Source: Streptomyces sp. SID8352 (GTDB taxonomy: Bacteria > Actinomycetota > Actinomycetes > Streptomycetales > Streptomycetaceae). Taken from it: a DNA stretch of 64,000 bases. Within the stretch, counting starts at the first letter, position 1; every line of letters begins with the position of its first letter. The stretch covers positions 468,019-532,018 of the forward strand of contig NZ_WWGX01000022.1 of NCBI RefSeq assembly GCF_009862265.1, read 5' to 3'. Below, in pieces: positions 54,660 to 63,864 of the stretch. Made by a program: the position numbers and the translations under genes. Under the pieces are notes generated by a model that was not told the DNA's origin, made no database searches, and saw nothing but the letters and a program-made list of their open reading frames with translations.

Positions 54660-56072
54660 GTGACGTCCCGTATCCCGCGCGACTCCAGGCTTCGAATCGT
54701 CCGCCCCCGACCCCTGGCCGCCGCCCCCACAGCGATCAACCAGCAGCGTACGCGCCGCCCCGCGCCACGCCCTCCGGAAGGCACACCGGCCCGCTCGGAG
54801 CTGGCCGGAATGGCTCGCTCCGGCCTGTTCGGAGCGGCCCGTGTGGCCCGCTGGGCCGACACCGCCCTGGGTCCGGGCCGCGGCGGCGCGACCGCCGACG
54901 GAATGGCCACCCTCTCCGACGCCACCGCCGAGCAGGCGGCCCTGGACCTGGGCCTGACGGCCGTCCGGGTGCGCGCCGACTGGGACACCGCCCGCCTGGC
55001 CGGACTCATCGAGGTGCACGGCGGCACCGCCCGCCCCGGCTGGCGCCTGCGTGCCTGGAACCGGGACGACAGCGCCGTACTGCGCGGCTGGGTCGCCCTG
55101 TTCGACGCCTGGTCACTGGCCCACCCCGAGCCCGACGGGCACGAGCCCGCCGCCGTCGCCGAGGTCGTCTCCGCGATGCCGCAGGTGCTCTCCTTCCTCC
55201 AACTCTCCGCCGGACCGGTGCCGGTCGTCCAGCTCCTCGACCTGCTGGAGCAACGGGTCACCGAACTGCGCACCGAGCGCTGCGAGATCACCTACGACCC
55301 CGGGCTGGAGCCGGGCGCCGCCCAGCAGGCCCCCGACACCGCCGTCGACGCGCCGCTCGCCCCGCTCCTCGACTGGGCCCTGCACGCCCTCGCCGCCGTC
55401 GGCGCCCTCACCTGCGGTGACGGCCAGGCCACCCTCACCCCGCTGGGAAGCTGGGCGGTCTGGGTCAAGCTGGAGCAGATCTGCGTCGCCGCGCAGAGCC
55501 CCGCCGGGAACATCGAGCAGACCGCCGAGGACATGCTCCGCGGCTGCGGACGGCTGCGCCCCAACGCGGCCCGCGCCGAGTACCGCGCCTGGCTCGCCGC
55601 ACGGCCCGTCGGCGCCGCCGTCACCCAACTCGTCGGCGCCGCCCGCGGCGAGGACGCCCTGCTGCGCGGCCTCGCCTTCGAGGCGCTGCGGGTGGTCGGC
55701 GCGCCCGCCGAACCGGACGTGCGCGCCGTCCTCGACGAGCCCACGCTGCGGCCGTACGCCCTGCTGTGGCTGGCCGAGCACGACGGCGCCGACCCCGAGG
55801 ACGCCCACGAGGTCCTCACCCGCGAGGAGGCCACCTGGCTCTGGGTGGACACGGCCGCCGCCGTCGCCGACCACGGCGAGGCCCCGCTGCTGGTGCGGCA
55901 CCTGGAGTCCGCGGTGCAGCCCACCGTCCCCGCGCTGCTGGACGAGGTCCGGGCGGTCGGGCACCCGCGCACCGTGCAGGTCCTGGTGGCCCTCGCCGCC
56001 GCCCACCCCGATCCGGCCCTGGCCAAGGCCGTGCGCCGGGCCGCCTTCCAGGTCCACACGGGCGCGGGCTGA
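54660..56072 (+). CDS. Conserved unknown protein, paralogue of the 24853-26280 gene
   Basis: A 470-residue soluble protein from GTG 54660 (VTSRIPRDSRLRIVRPR). After a basic Arg/Pro-rich tail of about 40 residues comes ARSGLFGAARVARWAD, then an alternation of helices with TLTPLGSWAVWVKLEQ (winged-helix-like) and a C-terminal helical domain ending PALAKAVRRAAFQVH. Length, order of segments and C-terminus match the protein at 24853-26280, so they are paralogues about 30 kb apart. Start uncertain: GTG 54600 is also open and neither has a ribosome site. Function unknown. Confidence 0.72.
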   Translation: MTSRIPRDSRLRIVRPRPLAAAPTAINQQRTRRPAPRPPEGTPARSELAGMARSGLFGAARVARWADTALGPGRGGATADGMATLSDATAEQAALDLGLTAVRVRADWDTARLAGLIEVHGGTARPGWRLRAWNRDDSAVLRGWVALFDAWSLAHPEPDGHEPAAVAEVVSAMPQVLSFLQLSAGPVPVVQLLDLLEQRVTELRTERCEITYDPGLEPGAAQQAPDTAVDAPLAPLLDWALHALAAVGALTCGDGQATLTPLGSWAVWVKLEQICVAAQSPAGNIEQTAEDMLRGCGRLRPNAARAEYRAWLAARPVGAAVTQLVGAARGEDALLRGLAFEALRVVGAPAEPDVRAVLDEPTLRPYALLWLAEHDGADPEDAHEVLTREEATWLWVDTAAAVADHGEAPLLVRHLESAVQPTVPALLDEVRAVGHPRTVQVLVALAAAHPDPALAKAVRRAAFQVHTGAG

Positions 56073-56338
56073 TCCCCACCGGGCCCCCGGCCCCGGCCCG
56101 CTCCTGCCCGTCCGGCTTGTCCGGGCGGGCGGGTCCCCGCCCCCGGGCCCCTCGGACCGGCCGCTCCCGAGCGGGGCCGCCGCGAGGACCCGTACCGGGA
56201 CGCCCCGCGAGAACCGGTCCCGCCCGTCCCCGGAATGTCCGGATCCGCACCCCTCCGAGGACCCTGCCGGGCCCGCCCGCCCGCCGTGCGCGGCGGCCTC
56301 CGGTGCCCGAGGCGGGAAAACAGGTTGCACGTGCCCGT

Positions 56339-56344
56339 TAGACT
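56339..56344 (+). promoter_or_regulatory. Putative -10 TAGACT of the ABC-F transcript
   Basis: TAGACT ends seven bases before the ATG of the seven-codon leader ORF, so transcription would begin on that ATG. No clear -35 is seen. Confidence 0.55.
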
Positions 56345-56351
56345 GGCCCCC

Positions 56352-56375
56352 ATGGCCATTCTCCTCGCGCATTAG
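56352..56375 (+). CDS. Possible leaderless 7-codon leader peptide MAILLAH
   Basis: ATG GCC ATT CTC CTC GCG CAT TAG starts at the predicted transcript start and ends 106 bases before the ABC-F GTG. Short ORFs in front of antibiotic-resistance ABC-F genes are known to sense stalled ribosomes by attenuation in Gram-positives. That this one does so is inference; conservation of the peptide would be the main test. Confidence 0.45.
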   Translation: MAILLAH

Positions 56376-56481
56376 ACGGCGGTACTCCGCCCGTCGCCCG
56401 CCACCACGCTCGTCATGGTGCGCCGCGCGCGGCAGCGTCCCCGCCGCCCGTCCCGCCAACCACCCGCACAGGAGTCTGTCC

Positions 56482-58080
<1,599 letters not shown>

Positions 58081-58414
58081 TCGAATGAATGATCCACTGG
58101 GTATGGATCATTCGGCCGAGCCGTGATCCACCATCTGTGTGAGATCTCCTCATCACGAGGTGTGTCCTCCCCGCGCCGCACGGCCGGACCCCCCTTCCCG
58201 GGGGTCCGGCCGTCTCGCCTTTCTGACCTGCGGCTTCACCCGGCAACCCGTTCGGACGTACGGATGCGAAGCTCTGGAATCCCGCATTCCATATGTGGAG
58301 ACGCGCTCCTGTCGTCACAACCTTGCCTCATCGACCTTGCCGAATGGGTGGCCATGGAGGCCCGGAGGGGTGATCATGAGGAGACCAGAGCGCACTTCCC
58401 ACGAGGAGGCACGG
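58081..58414. promoter_or_regulatory. GATC-rich control region between the ABC-F gene and gbn
   Basis: A 334-bp gap with a GATC cluster at 58091, 58106, 58125 and 58143 and a fifth at 58372. It includes a perfect dyad, GAATGATCC-N9-GGATCATTC (58087-58113), and a strong terminator at 58181-58212. Since Gbn is a GATC-binding nucleoid protein, these may be its own sites. Confidence 0.55.
58181..58212 (+). terminator. Terminator of the ABC-F gene
   Basis: CGGCCGGACCCCC (58181-58193) and its complement (58200-58212) form a 13-bp stem with a six-base loop, followed by GTCTCGCCTTTCT. It is 100 bases after the ABC-F stop. Confidence 0.75.
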
Positions 58415-58636
58415 GTGGCCGAGACTCTGAAGAAGGGCAGCCGGGTGACCGGCGCCGCGCGCGACAAGCTCGCGGCAGACCTGAAGAAGAAGTACGACGC
58501 CGGTGCGAGCATCCGGGCGTTGGCCGAGGAAACCGGCCGCTCGTATGGCTTTGTGCACCGCATGCTCAGTGAGTCGGGCGTCACGCTCCGAGGGCGTGGC
58601 GGGGCGACCCGGGGCAAGAAGGCCGCTTCGGCCTGA
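58415..58636 (+). CDS. gbn: Small helix-turn-helix nucleoid-associated protein, Gbn-like
   Basis: A 73-residue basic protein, VAETLKKGSRVTGAARDKLA at the N-terminus. A single helix-turn-helix, YDAGASIRALAEETGRSYGF then VHRMLSESG, is followed by a basic tail RGRGGATRGKKAAS. From memory this is the SCO1839/Gbn family, which binds GATC sites genome-wide and affects sporulation. GAGGAGG lies five bases before GTG 58415; longer readings have no support. The region upstream carries five GATC sites, suggesting autoregulation. Confidence 0.8.
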   Translation: MAETLKKGSRVTGAARDKLAADLKKKYDAGASIRALAEETGRSYGFVHRMLSESGVTLRGRGGATRGKKAASA

Positions 58637-58792
58637 CGTCCCGGGCGGCCCCTCGGCTCCGGCGGAAGGTGGTCACCCGGCCGGTCCTCCGGCCGACCGG
58701 GTGGTTACTGTGCAGTCACTCAGCCCCGCCGTGCTCCGGTTCGACCACCGGCGTACGGCGGGGACGACGACCGCACCCCCCGGAGGCGCCCC

Positions 58793-59596
58793 ATGGCTTC
58801 GCCCGCCCACGACCCCGGTCCCGCACTCGACCAGGACGGTGTGCGGCTCACCGTCGACGAGACCCTCGCCACGGTGACGCTGACCGACCCGGCGCGGCGC
58901 AACGCGCAGAGCCCCGCTCTGTGGCGGGCGCTGACCCTGGCCGGGCGGCTGCTGCCGGGCACCGTCCGGGTCGTCGTGCTGCGCGCCGAGGGCAAGTCCT
59001 TCTCGGCCGGGCTCGACCGGCAGGGGTTCACCCCGGAGGGCTTCGACGGCGAGCCGTCGTTCCCCGACCTCGCCCGGATGGGCGATGCCGAGCTGGACGC
59101 GGTCATCGCGGGGTACCAGGAGGCGTTCACCTGGTGGCGGCGGCGGGACATCGTCTCGATCGCCGCGGTCCAGGGGCACGCCGTCGGGGCCGGGTTCCAG
59201 CTCGCCCTCGCCTGCGACCTCCGGGTCGTCGCGCAGGACGCGCAGTTCGCCATGCGCGAGACCGGCCTCGGGCTGGTGCCCGACCTCACGGGCACCCACC
59301 CCCTGGTCTCGCTGGTCGGCTACGCCCGTGCGCTGGAGATCTGCGCCACCGGGCGGTTCGTCATGGCCGAGGAGGCCGTGGCCTGCGGGCTGGCCAACCT
59401 CGCCGTCCCCGGCGACCAGCTCGACGGGGCCGCGCGCGATCTGGCGTCGGCGCTCCTGGCGGCGCCCCGTGACGCGCTCATCGAGACCAAGGCGCTGCTC
59501 CAGGGAGCGGCGGGCCGCGGCCTCGACTCCCAGCGCGCCGCCGAGCGCGCCGCCCAGGCCCGCAGGCTGCGCGACCTCGCCGGGCTCGGGGAGTGA
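58793..59596 (+). CDS. Enoyl-CoA hydratase/isomerase family protein
   Basis: A 267-residue crotonase-fold protein. The oxyanion-hole segments are GKSFSAGLDRQGF near residue 65 and VQGHAVGAGFQLALACDLRV near 125. The position of the usual second catalytic Glu is Asp in GLVPDLTGTHPL, so activity may be isomerase or another variant. The C-terminal helices are intact (IETKALLQGAAGRGLDSQ). It is transcribed alone after gbn, so the pathway is unclear. Confidence 0.88.
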   Translation: MASPAHDPGPALDQDGVRLTVDETLATVTLTDPARRNAQSPALWRALTLAGRLLPGTVRVVVLRAEGKSFSAGLDRQGFTPEGFDGEPSFPDLARMGDAELDAVIAGYQEAFTWWRRRDIVSIAAVQGHAVGAGFQLALACDLRVVAQDAQFAMRETGLGLVPDLTGTHPLVSLVGYARALEICATGRFVMAEEAVACGLANLAVPGDQLDGAARDLASALLAAPRDALIETKALLQGAAGRGLDSQRAAERAAQARRLRDLAGLGE

Positions 59597-60016
59597 CGGG
59601 CCGGGGGCGCGGGCGGGCCCTGCCACGCCGGTGCCCCCGCTGTCCGCTGTCCCCCGGCGCCACCCGAGGCGTCCTCGCGCCGTCCGCACCGTCCCGGCGT
59701 TACCCGCGCCGATTTCCGTGCCGTCCCCCCGCCACCCGCATCTCTCCGGGGTCCCGACGAGGGTCTCCCCGGCGGGACCCCGGGGCCTGTCCTCAACGGC
59801 GCCCGGCCGCGCGGGCCCCGGGCGGTGCCACCCCGCCGAAGGGTGTGGCGGCGGTGTGCTGGTGGAGGGTTTCGTACACGGTCCCCGGCAGGTGCCTCCC
59901 GTACGGCGCCCGACCACCCTCCCTCGACACCCGTCGTGCCGCGGTGCGGCCGCGGAACGGGTCCGGGCGGAGACGCCGAAGGGCGTCCACGGCCCGGCCC
60001 CTCCCGCCCCCGGAGC
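59597..60016. other. Convergent gap without gene
   Basis: 420 bp between the hydratase gene and the P10-like gene. CCGGGGTCCC (59746-59755) and GGGACCCCGG (59774-59783) make a 10-bp stem that may terminate from either side. Open frames here lack a start context, and I do not call them. Confidence 0.5.
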
Positions 60017-60955
60017 TCAGTCGACCGCCGTCACCAGTACCGCCACCGTCGGGTGGTCCGGCAGCGCGTCCGCCACCGCTCCGCGCACCCTGCGGGCCAC
60101 CTCCGCCGCGCAGCGGTCCCCGCGGACCGCCAGCTCCACCCGTACATGGGGCCGCGGCAGGGAGGCGGCGGCACCCGTCGGGTGGTGCTCCGCCACCTGC
60201 GCGGGCCGCCCCAGTACGGAGGTCAGCCTGCTCACCCCGGGCACCGCCAGCGCGGCGGCTCCGGCCCGGTCCGCCAGTGAACCCGCCGGTTCCCCCGCGG
60301 GCGCGGGGGCGGGTGCTCCTGTGGGGGCGGGCTGCCCCGCCCCGGGGTTGCGGGGTGCTGCGGGAGCATCGGACCCGTCGGACCCGTCGGACCCGTCGGC
60401 TCCACCGGCTCCACCGGTCCCACCGGTCCCACCGGTCCCACCGGTCCCACCGGTCCCGTCGGTTCCACTGGTCCTATCGGTCCCGTCGGAAGCCCCGGGT
60501 CCACCGTGTCCACCCCGCTCACCGGATCCGTGGGCCGTCCCGGAGCCCGGCACCGGGTGGGCCTCCAGCAGCCCGACCGCCCGCAGGTCCACCTCCGTCA
60601 CCTCCAGCCCCAGCCCGTGCGCCGCCCCGGCCAGCGCGGCGCGCAGCCGGCCGGCCGTCGTGGGCAGTGGCCCGTCGGCCACCGCCGCGAAGTCCGCCGT
60701 CACCCGCAGCGGGCCCGGCGGCAGGGCACTCGGCGGCGGCGGGACCACCGGCCGCAGCTCACCGCCGGAGCCGTCCGGGCCGATGCGCAGCCCCTCCACC
60801 CGCGTTCCGGGCACCGCGCTGACCGCCCCGAGCAGCACCTTCCGCGCGGCCCGCTCCGTGATCCACGCGCCGTCCCCCACGCCGCCCAGTGGAAGGAGCC
60901 TGCCGAGCCCCACCCGCTCCCGCACCGCCCGGGCCCACCCGTCCGCCGTCGTCAT
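60017..60955 (-). CDS. P10-like protein of the Asp23 cluster with collagen-like spacer
   Basis: A 312-residue protein starting [19 protein letters not shown]. The first half (about 1-140) has [19 protein letters not shown], similar in layout to Asp23 domains. A spacer of about 25 residues of Gly-Thr-Gly and Asp-Gly-Ser triplets follows. The C-terminal domain has [20 protein letters not shown] and [12 protein letters not shown], again Asp23-like. Streptomyces annotations call this the nucleopolyhedrovirus P10 family, a name without functional meaning. Divergent from the Asp23 gene (86 bp), so a shared control region is likely. Confidence 0.72.
   Translation of the reverse strand: MTTADGWARAVRERVGLGRLLPLGGVGDGAWITERAARKVLLGAVSAVPGTRVEGLRIGPDGSGGELRPVVPPPPSALPPGPLRVTADFAAVADGPLPTTAGRLRAALAGAAHGLGLEVTEVDLRAVGLLEAHPVPGSGTAHGSGERGGHGGPGASDGTDRTSGTDGTGGTGGTGGTGGTGGAGGADGSDGSDGSDAPAAPRNPGAGQPAPTGAPAPAPAGEPAGSLADRAGAAALAVPGVSRLTSVLGRPAQVAEHHPTGAAASLPRPHVRVELAVRGDRCAAEVARRVRGAVADALPDHPTVAVLVTAVD
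60371..60487 (-). repeat. Thirteen 9-bp units encoding a Gly-X-Y-like spacer
   Basis: Units of GGACCCGTC (three), GGCTCCACC (two), GGTCCCACC (four) and variants run without a break. On the coding strand they give Gly-Thr/Ser/Ala-Gly/Asp triplets. Copy number probably changes by slippage in steps of three codons. Confidence 0.9.
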
Positions 60956-61041
60956 TCCTCCACCCTGCCCCATCCACGGCGCGCGATCGAGCAACCCCGC
61001 CTAACGTGGTCCACAGGACACGGCGAAAGGGACATATCCCC

Positions 61042-61518
61042 ATGAGTGAGATGACGGAACGCCACCAGACGGGGCAGGACACGGGCGAGGGATCCGGCGT
61101 GGGCCGGGGCACCCGGCGCGGCGGCGGCGCCCCCTCCACCCGGGGCCGGACCACCATCGCCGACGGAGTGGTCGAGAAGATCACCGGCATGGCCGCGCGC
61201 GACGTGGTCGGTGTGCACGCCATGGGCAGCGGACTCTCCCGCACCTTCGGCGCCGTGCGCGACCGGGTGCCCGGCGGCACCAAGTCGGTGACGCGCGGGG
61301 TGAAGGCCGAGGTCGGGGAGAAGCAGACGGCGCTCGATCTGGAGATCGTCGTCGAGTACGGCGTGTCGATCTCCGACGTGGCCCGCGAGGTGCGGGAGAA
61401 CGTGGTGGCGGCGGTGGAGCGGATGACCGGCCTGGAGGTGGTCGAGGTCAACATCGCGGTGAGCGACGTCAAGCTCCCCGACGAGGAGGACGAGGAGCCG
61501 GAACCGCGGATCCAGTGA
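61042..61518 (+). CDS. Asp23/Gls24 family envelope stress response protein
   Basis: A 158-residue protein. A Gly/Arg-rich N-terminal tail of about 35 residues precedes the Asp23 domain: [26 protein letters not shown] (in part), [20 protein letters not shown] and [21 protein letters not shown]. The acidic end EEDEEPEP is typical. Asp23 proteins form membrane-associated layers held by AmaP in Gram-positives. It begins the plus-strand cluster that ends with amaP. Confidence 0.9.
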   Translation: MSEMTERHQTGQDTGEGSGVGRGTRRGGGAPSTRGRTTIADGVVEKITGMAARDVVGVHAMGSGLSRTFGAVRDRVPGGTKSVTRGVKAEVGEKQTALDLEIVVEYGVSISDVAREVRENVVAAVERMTGLEVVEVNIAVSDVKLPDEEDEEPEPRIQ

Positions 61519-61561
61519 TCCCGACCGGCACCCCACGCGGACGCACCGAGGAGAGCGCACC

Positions 61562-61747
61562 ATGAGCATGGCCCTGGCCGGCATGATCGCCGGCATGGCA
61601 CTGGGCTTCGCCGGGTACTTCGGCGGATTCGGTGCCTTTCTGCTGGTGGCGGCGCTGGGCGCCGTCGGGTTCGTCGTCGGCCGGTTCCTGGCGGGCGATC
61701 TGGAACCCGGGGACTTCTTCCGCTCGCGCGACGACCGACGCCGGTGA
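61562..61747 (+). CDS. Small DUF2273-like membrane protein
   Basis: A 61-residue protein, MSMALAGMIAGMALGFAGYF onward, with two close hydrophobic segments and a basic tail RSRDDRRR. GAGGAGAG precedes the ATG. In Asp23 clusters this small membrane protein is regularly present, probably as a membrane partner. It is coupled to the next gene by GTGA (61744-61747). Confidence 0.8.
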   Translation: MSMALAGMIAGMALGFAGYFGGFGAFLLVAALGAVGFVVGRFLAGDLEPGDFFRSRDDRRR

Positions 61748-62127
61748 CCGCGGTGAGCGGCGGGCTCCGTGAGCCGCGCGACACCCCGGCCGCCGTACCG
61801 CCGGGCGAGCGCGGCGCCACCAGGATCGCCGACCGGGTCGTCGCCAAGATCGCCGCCCGGGCGGCGCGCGAGGCGGCCGGGCCCCTGCCGCCGGACGCCG
61901 CCCGCCCCTACGCCTCGGTCGCCGTGCACCAGGACACCGCCCGGGTCCGCGTCCATGTGGAACTCGGCTATCCGGCCGACATCGGCGCCCGCTGCGGACG
62001 GGTGCGCCATCGGATCGTCCAGCGGGTGCGGACCCTGGCGGGCATGGCCGTGCCGGAGGTCGTCGTCCACGTGGAACGGCTGCACCCGCCGGCCGAGTAC
62101 GGCGCGGCCGGGAGGAGGACGCGGTGA
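61744..62127 (+). CDS. Second Asp23/Gls24-like protein
   Basis: A 127-residue protein from GTG 61744. It has the Asp23 layout: TRIADRVVAKIAARAAREAAG, then YASVAVHQDTARVRVHVELGYP (in part) and RVRTLAGMAVPEVVVHVERLHP. It is shorter than the first copy and lacks its acidic tail. Its stop overlaps the next ATG (ATGA, 62124-62127). Two Asp23 copies in one operon could form mixed assemblies at the membrane; that is inference. Confidence 0.82.
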   Translation: MTAVSGGLREPRDTPAAVPPGERGATRIADRVVAKIAARAAREAAGPLPPDAARPYASVAVHQDTARVRVHVELGYPADIGARCGRVRHRIVQRVRTLAGMAVPEVVVHVERLHPPAEYGAAGRRTR

Positions 62128-62822
62128 ACGACCCCCGCCACAGCGAGGACGGCACCGAGGGGACCCACCCGGGCACCGCCGAGGGCAGCACCCGGGGCCC
62201 GGCCCTGGAGAAGAGCGGCACGGACCCCCGGACGGCCGGGCCCCCGACGGCCGAGCCCCCGGCGGCCGGGAACGGCGGCCGGGCCCGCCGCTTCTGGTCG
62301 GCCCGTCGCGTCCCCGCGGTCCTCGTCGCCGTGCCGCTGCTGGTCGTCTCCGGCGCCTTCCTCTACGACGTGGCGGCCGTTCGCGCCGGGCGGGACGCCC
62401 TCGGCTGGCGCCGCGAACTCGCCCGGCAGCTCGACCAGCGCCCGCTCGACGACATCTGGGTGCGGGTGGGGGCGGCCGTCGCCGCCGCGCTGGGGCTGTG
62501 GCTGCTGCTCACCGCGCTCACCCCCGGGCTGCGGCGGCTGCTGCCGATGCGCCGCGACGACGCCGACGTCCGTGCCGGACTGGACCGGGACGCCGCCGCC
62601 CTGGTGCTGCGCGACCGGGCCATGGAGACCGCCGGGGTGCGGTCGGTGCGGGTGCGGGTGCGCCGCCGCGCGGCCCGGGTCCGCGCGCGGTCGCACTTCC
62701 GGGAACTCGACGAGGTCCGCGCCGATCTGGGCGAGGTGCTCGACGACGCGGTGCGCGGGCTGGGGCTGGCCCGCCCGCCCGCCGTGTCCCTGCGGGTCAA
62801 GCGGCCCGGACGGAAGGGGTGA
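62124..62822 (+). CDS. DUF6286-type membrane protein of the Asp23 cluster
   Basis: A 232-residue protein. A disordered acidic/Pro-rich N-terminal tail of about 50 residues is followed by two membrane helices (VPAVLVAVPLLVVSGAFLYD and VRVGAAVAAALGLWLLLTAL). The C-terminal cytoplasmic domain, VRSVRVRVRRRAARVRARSH, is arranged like that of AmaP. Overlaps on both sides (ATGA and GTGA) show tight coupling. Probably a second membrane anchor for Asp23. Confidence 0.8.
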   Translation: MNDPRHSEDGTEGTHPGTAEGSTRGPALEKSGTDPRTAGPPTAEPPAAGNGGRARRFWSARRVPAVLVAVPLLVVSGAFLYDVAAVRAGRDALGWRRELARQLDQRPLDDIWVRVGAAVAAALGLWLLLTALTPGLRRLLPMRRDDADVRAGLDRDAAALVLRDRAMETAGVRSVRVRVRRRAARVRARSHFRELDEVRADLGEVLDDAVRGLGLARPPAVSLRVKRPGRKG

Positions 62823-63406
62823 GGACGGTGCGCGGAGGCGTCAACCGTGTCCTGGTGGGGCTGGCGGGGCTGGTGCTGCTCGCCGTCGGCGGCTCGGTGC
62901 TGGCCGTCGGGCTGGGCGCCGCCCCGCCCTCCTGGTGGATCCACCAGGGCCCGCACGACGTGCTGCTGAGCACGGCCGAGCGGACCCGGTGGCGGAACGA
63001 GGGATGGTGGTGGCCGGTGGTCCTCGCGGCGCTCGCGCTCCTGCTGCTGGGCTCCCTCTGGTGGCTGGTGGCGGCGGTGCGCCGGCGCCGACTGGCCGAG
63101 GTCCTGGTGGACACGGGCGACGGGGAGGGCGCCGTGCTGCGCGGCCGGGCGCTGGAGGAGGCGCTGGCCCGGGAGGCGGGCCGGGCCGACGGCGTCGAGG
63201 GGGTACGGGTCCGGCTGAACGGGCGGCGCACCGCCCCGCGCACCCGGGTCCGCCTCACCCTGGCCCCGCAGGTGGACCCCGGGGCGGCGCTGGCCGGTCT
63301 CACCACCGGGGCCCTCGGACACGCCCGTGCCTCGGCGGGGCTCGACGCGCTCCCGGCGGAGGTCCGCCTCCGGGGCGTCAAGCACCAGGCCGAGCGGGTG
63401 ACCTGA
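62819..63406 (+). CDS. amaP: Alkaline shock membrane anchor protein AmaP
   Basis: A 195-residue protein with two helices, VLVGLAGLVLLAVGGSVLAV and WWPVVLAALALLLLGSLWWL, and a C-terminal domain with VEGVRVRLNGRRTAPRTRVR. This is the AmaP architecture that fixes Asp23 to the membrane. GTG 62819 overlaps the previous stop (GTGA); GTG 62828 is an alternative. It is the last gene of the cluster. Confidence 0.82.
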   Translation: MRTVRGGVNRVLVGLAGLVLLAVGGSVLAVGLGAAPPSWWIHQGPHDVLLSTAERTRWRNEGWWWPVVLAALALLLLGSLWWLVAAVRRRRLAEVLVDTGDGEGAVLRGRALEEALAREAGRADGVEGVRVRLNGRRTAPRTRVRLTLAPQVDPGAALAGLTTGALGHARASAGLDALPAEVRLRGVKHQAERVT

Positions 63407-63442
63407 GCCGGGCCGGGCGGGTCACCTGAGCCGGGCCGGGCG
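63401..63442 (+). repeat. 19-bp direct repeat at the end of amaP
   Basis: ACCTGAGCCGGGCCGGGCG occurs at 63401-63419 and 63424-63442. The first copy includes the amaP stop codon. Confidence 0.85.
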
Positions 63443-63864
63443 CGCCTGCCGGGCGCGGGCACCGGAGGAGAGCCTCCGGTCCCTCATCGCCTGTGCCGGA
63501 CCCCTGCCCGTCCCGGCCACCCTCCTCCCCGAGGAGACCCGGACCGGGTCCGTCCCTGCCCCCGTCGGTCCGCCCCCGCCGGTCCGTCCCCGTCGGTTCG
63601 GCCCCTGCCCGTCCTCGCCGTCCCCTCCCCGGGCACTCGCCGTCCCCGTTCCGGGAACACAGCCGGACCGGTGGTCCGGCGCCGACCGCGCCCGGCCTGC
63701 CCGGGGTGCCACCGGGCCCGCGCTGCCGTGGGGGCCCGGTGCCGTCCCCGTCCGCGCCCGGCCCCGGCCGTGGTGTCACCGGCCAGTGCCGCGCCGCCCC
63801 CGTGCCGCCGTGCGCGCCTCATCGCTGCAGTTCGGCGCCCCGCCCCCCGTCGTCCGGGCCGCCG
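63407..63864. other. Convergent gap, pyrimidine-rich
   Basis: 458 bp between amaP and the SDR gene. Much of 63480-63660 is C-rich with repeated CCCGTCGGTCCG-like words. No gene, and no convincing hairpin that I can define. Confidence 0.5.

Larger units (their letters stand above)
56073..56481. other. Gap with leader of the ABC-F gene
   Basis: The 409-bp gap contains GC-rich non-coding sequence, then a strong -10 (56339-56344), a seven-codon ORF (56352-56375) and about 106 bases of leader before the ABC-F start. The leader can form GACGGCGG/CCGCCCGTC and CACCA/TGGTG hairpins. Confidence 0.6.

Noticed and set aside
54692..54710. tRNA T-loop-like sequence
   Set aside because: Isolated TTCGAATC-like word inside a coding region, with no cloverleaf around it.
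59793..59990. Possible 65-residue minus-strand gene in the convergent gap
   Set aside because: Arg-rich, no ribosome site and no recognisable fold; it seems to be chance.
59593..60822. Plus-strand frame opposite the P10-like gene
   Set aside because: Pro/Arg/His-rich low-complexity translation produced by the 9-bp repeats; no start context or family.
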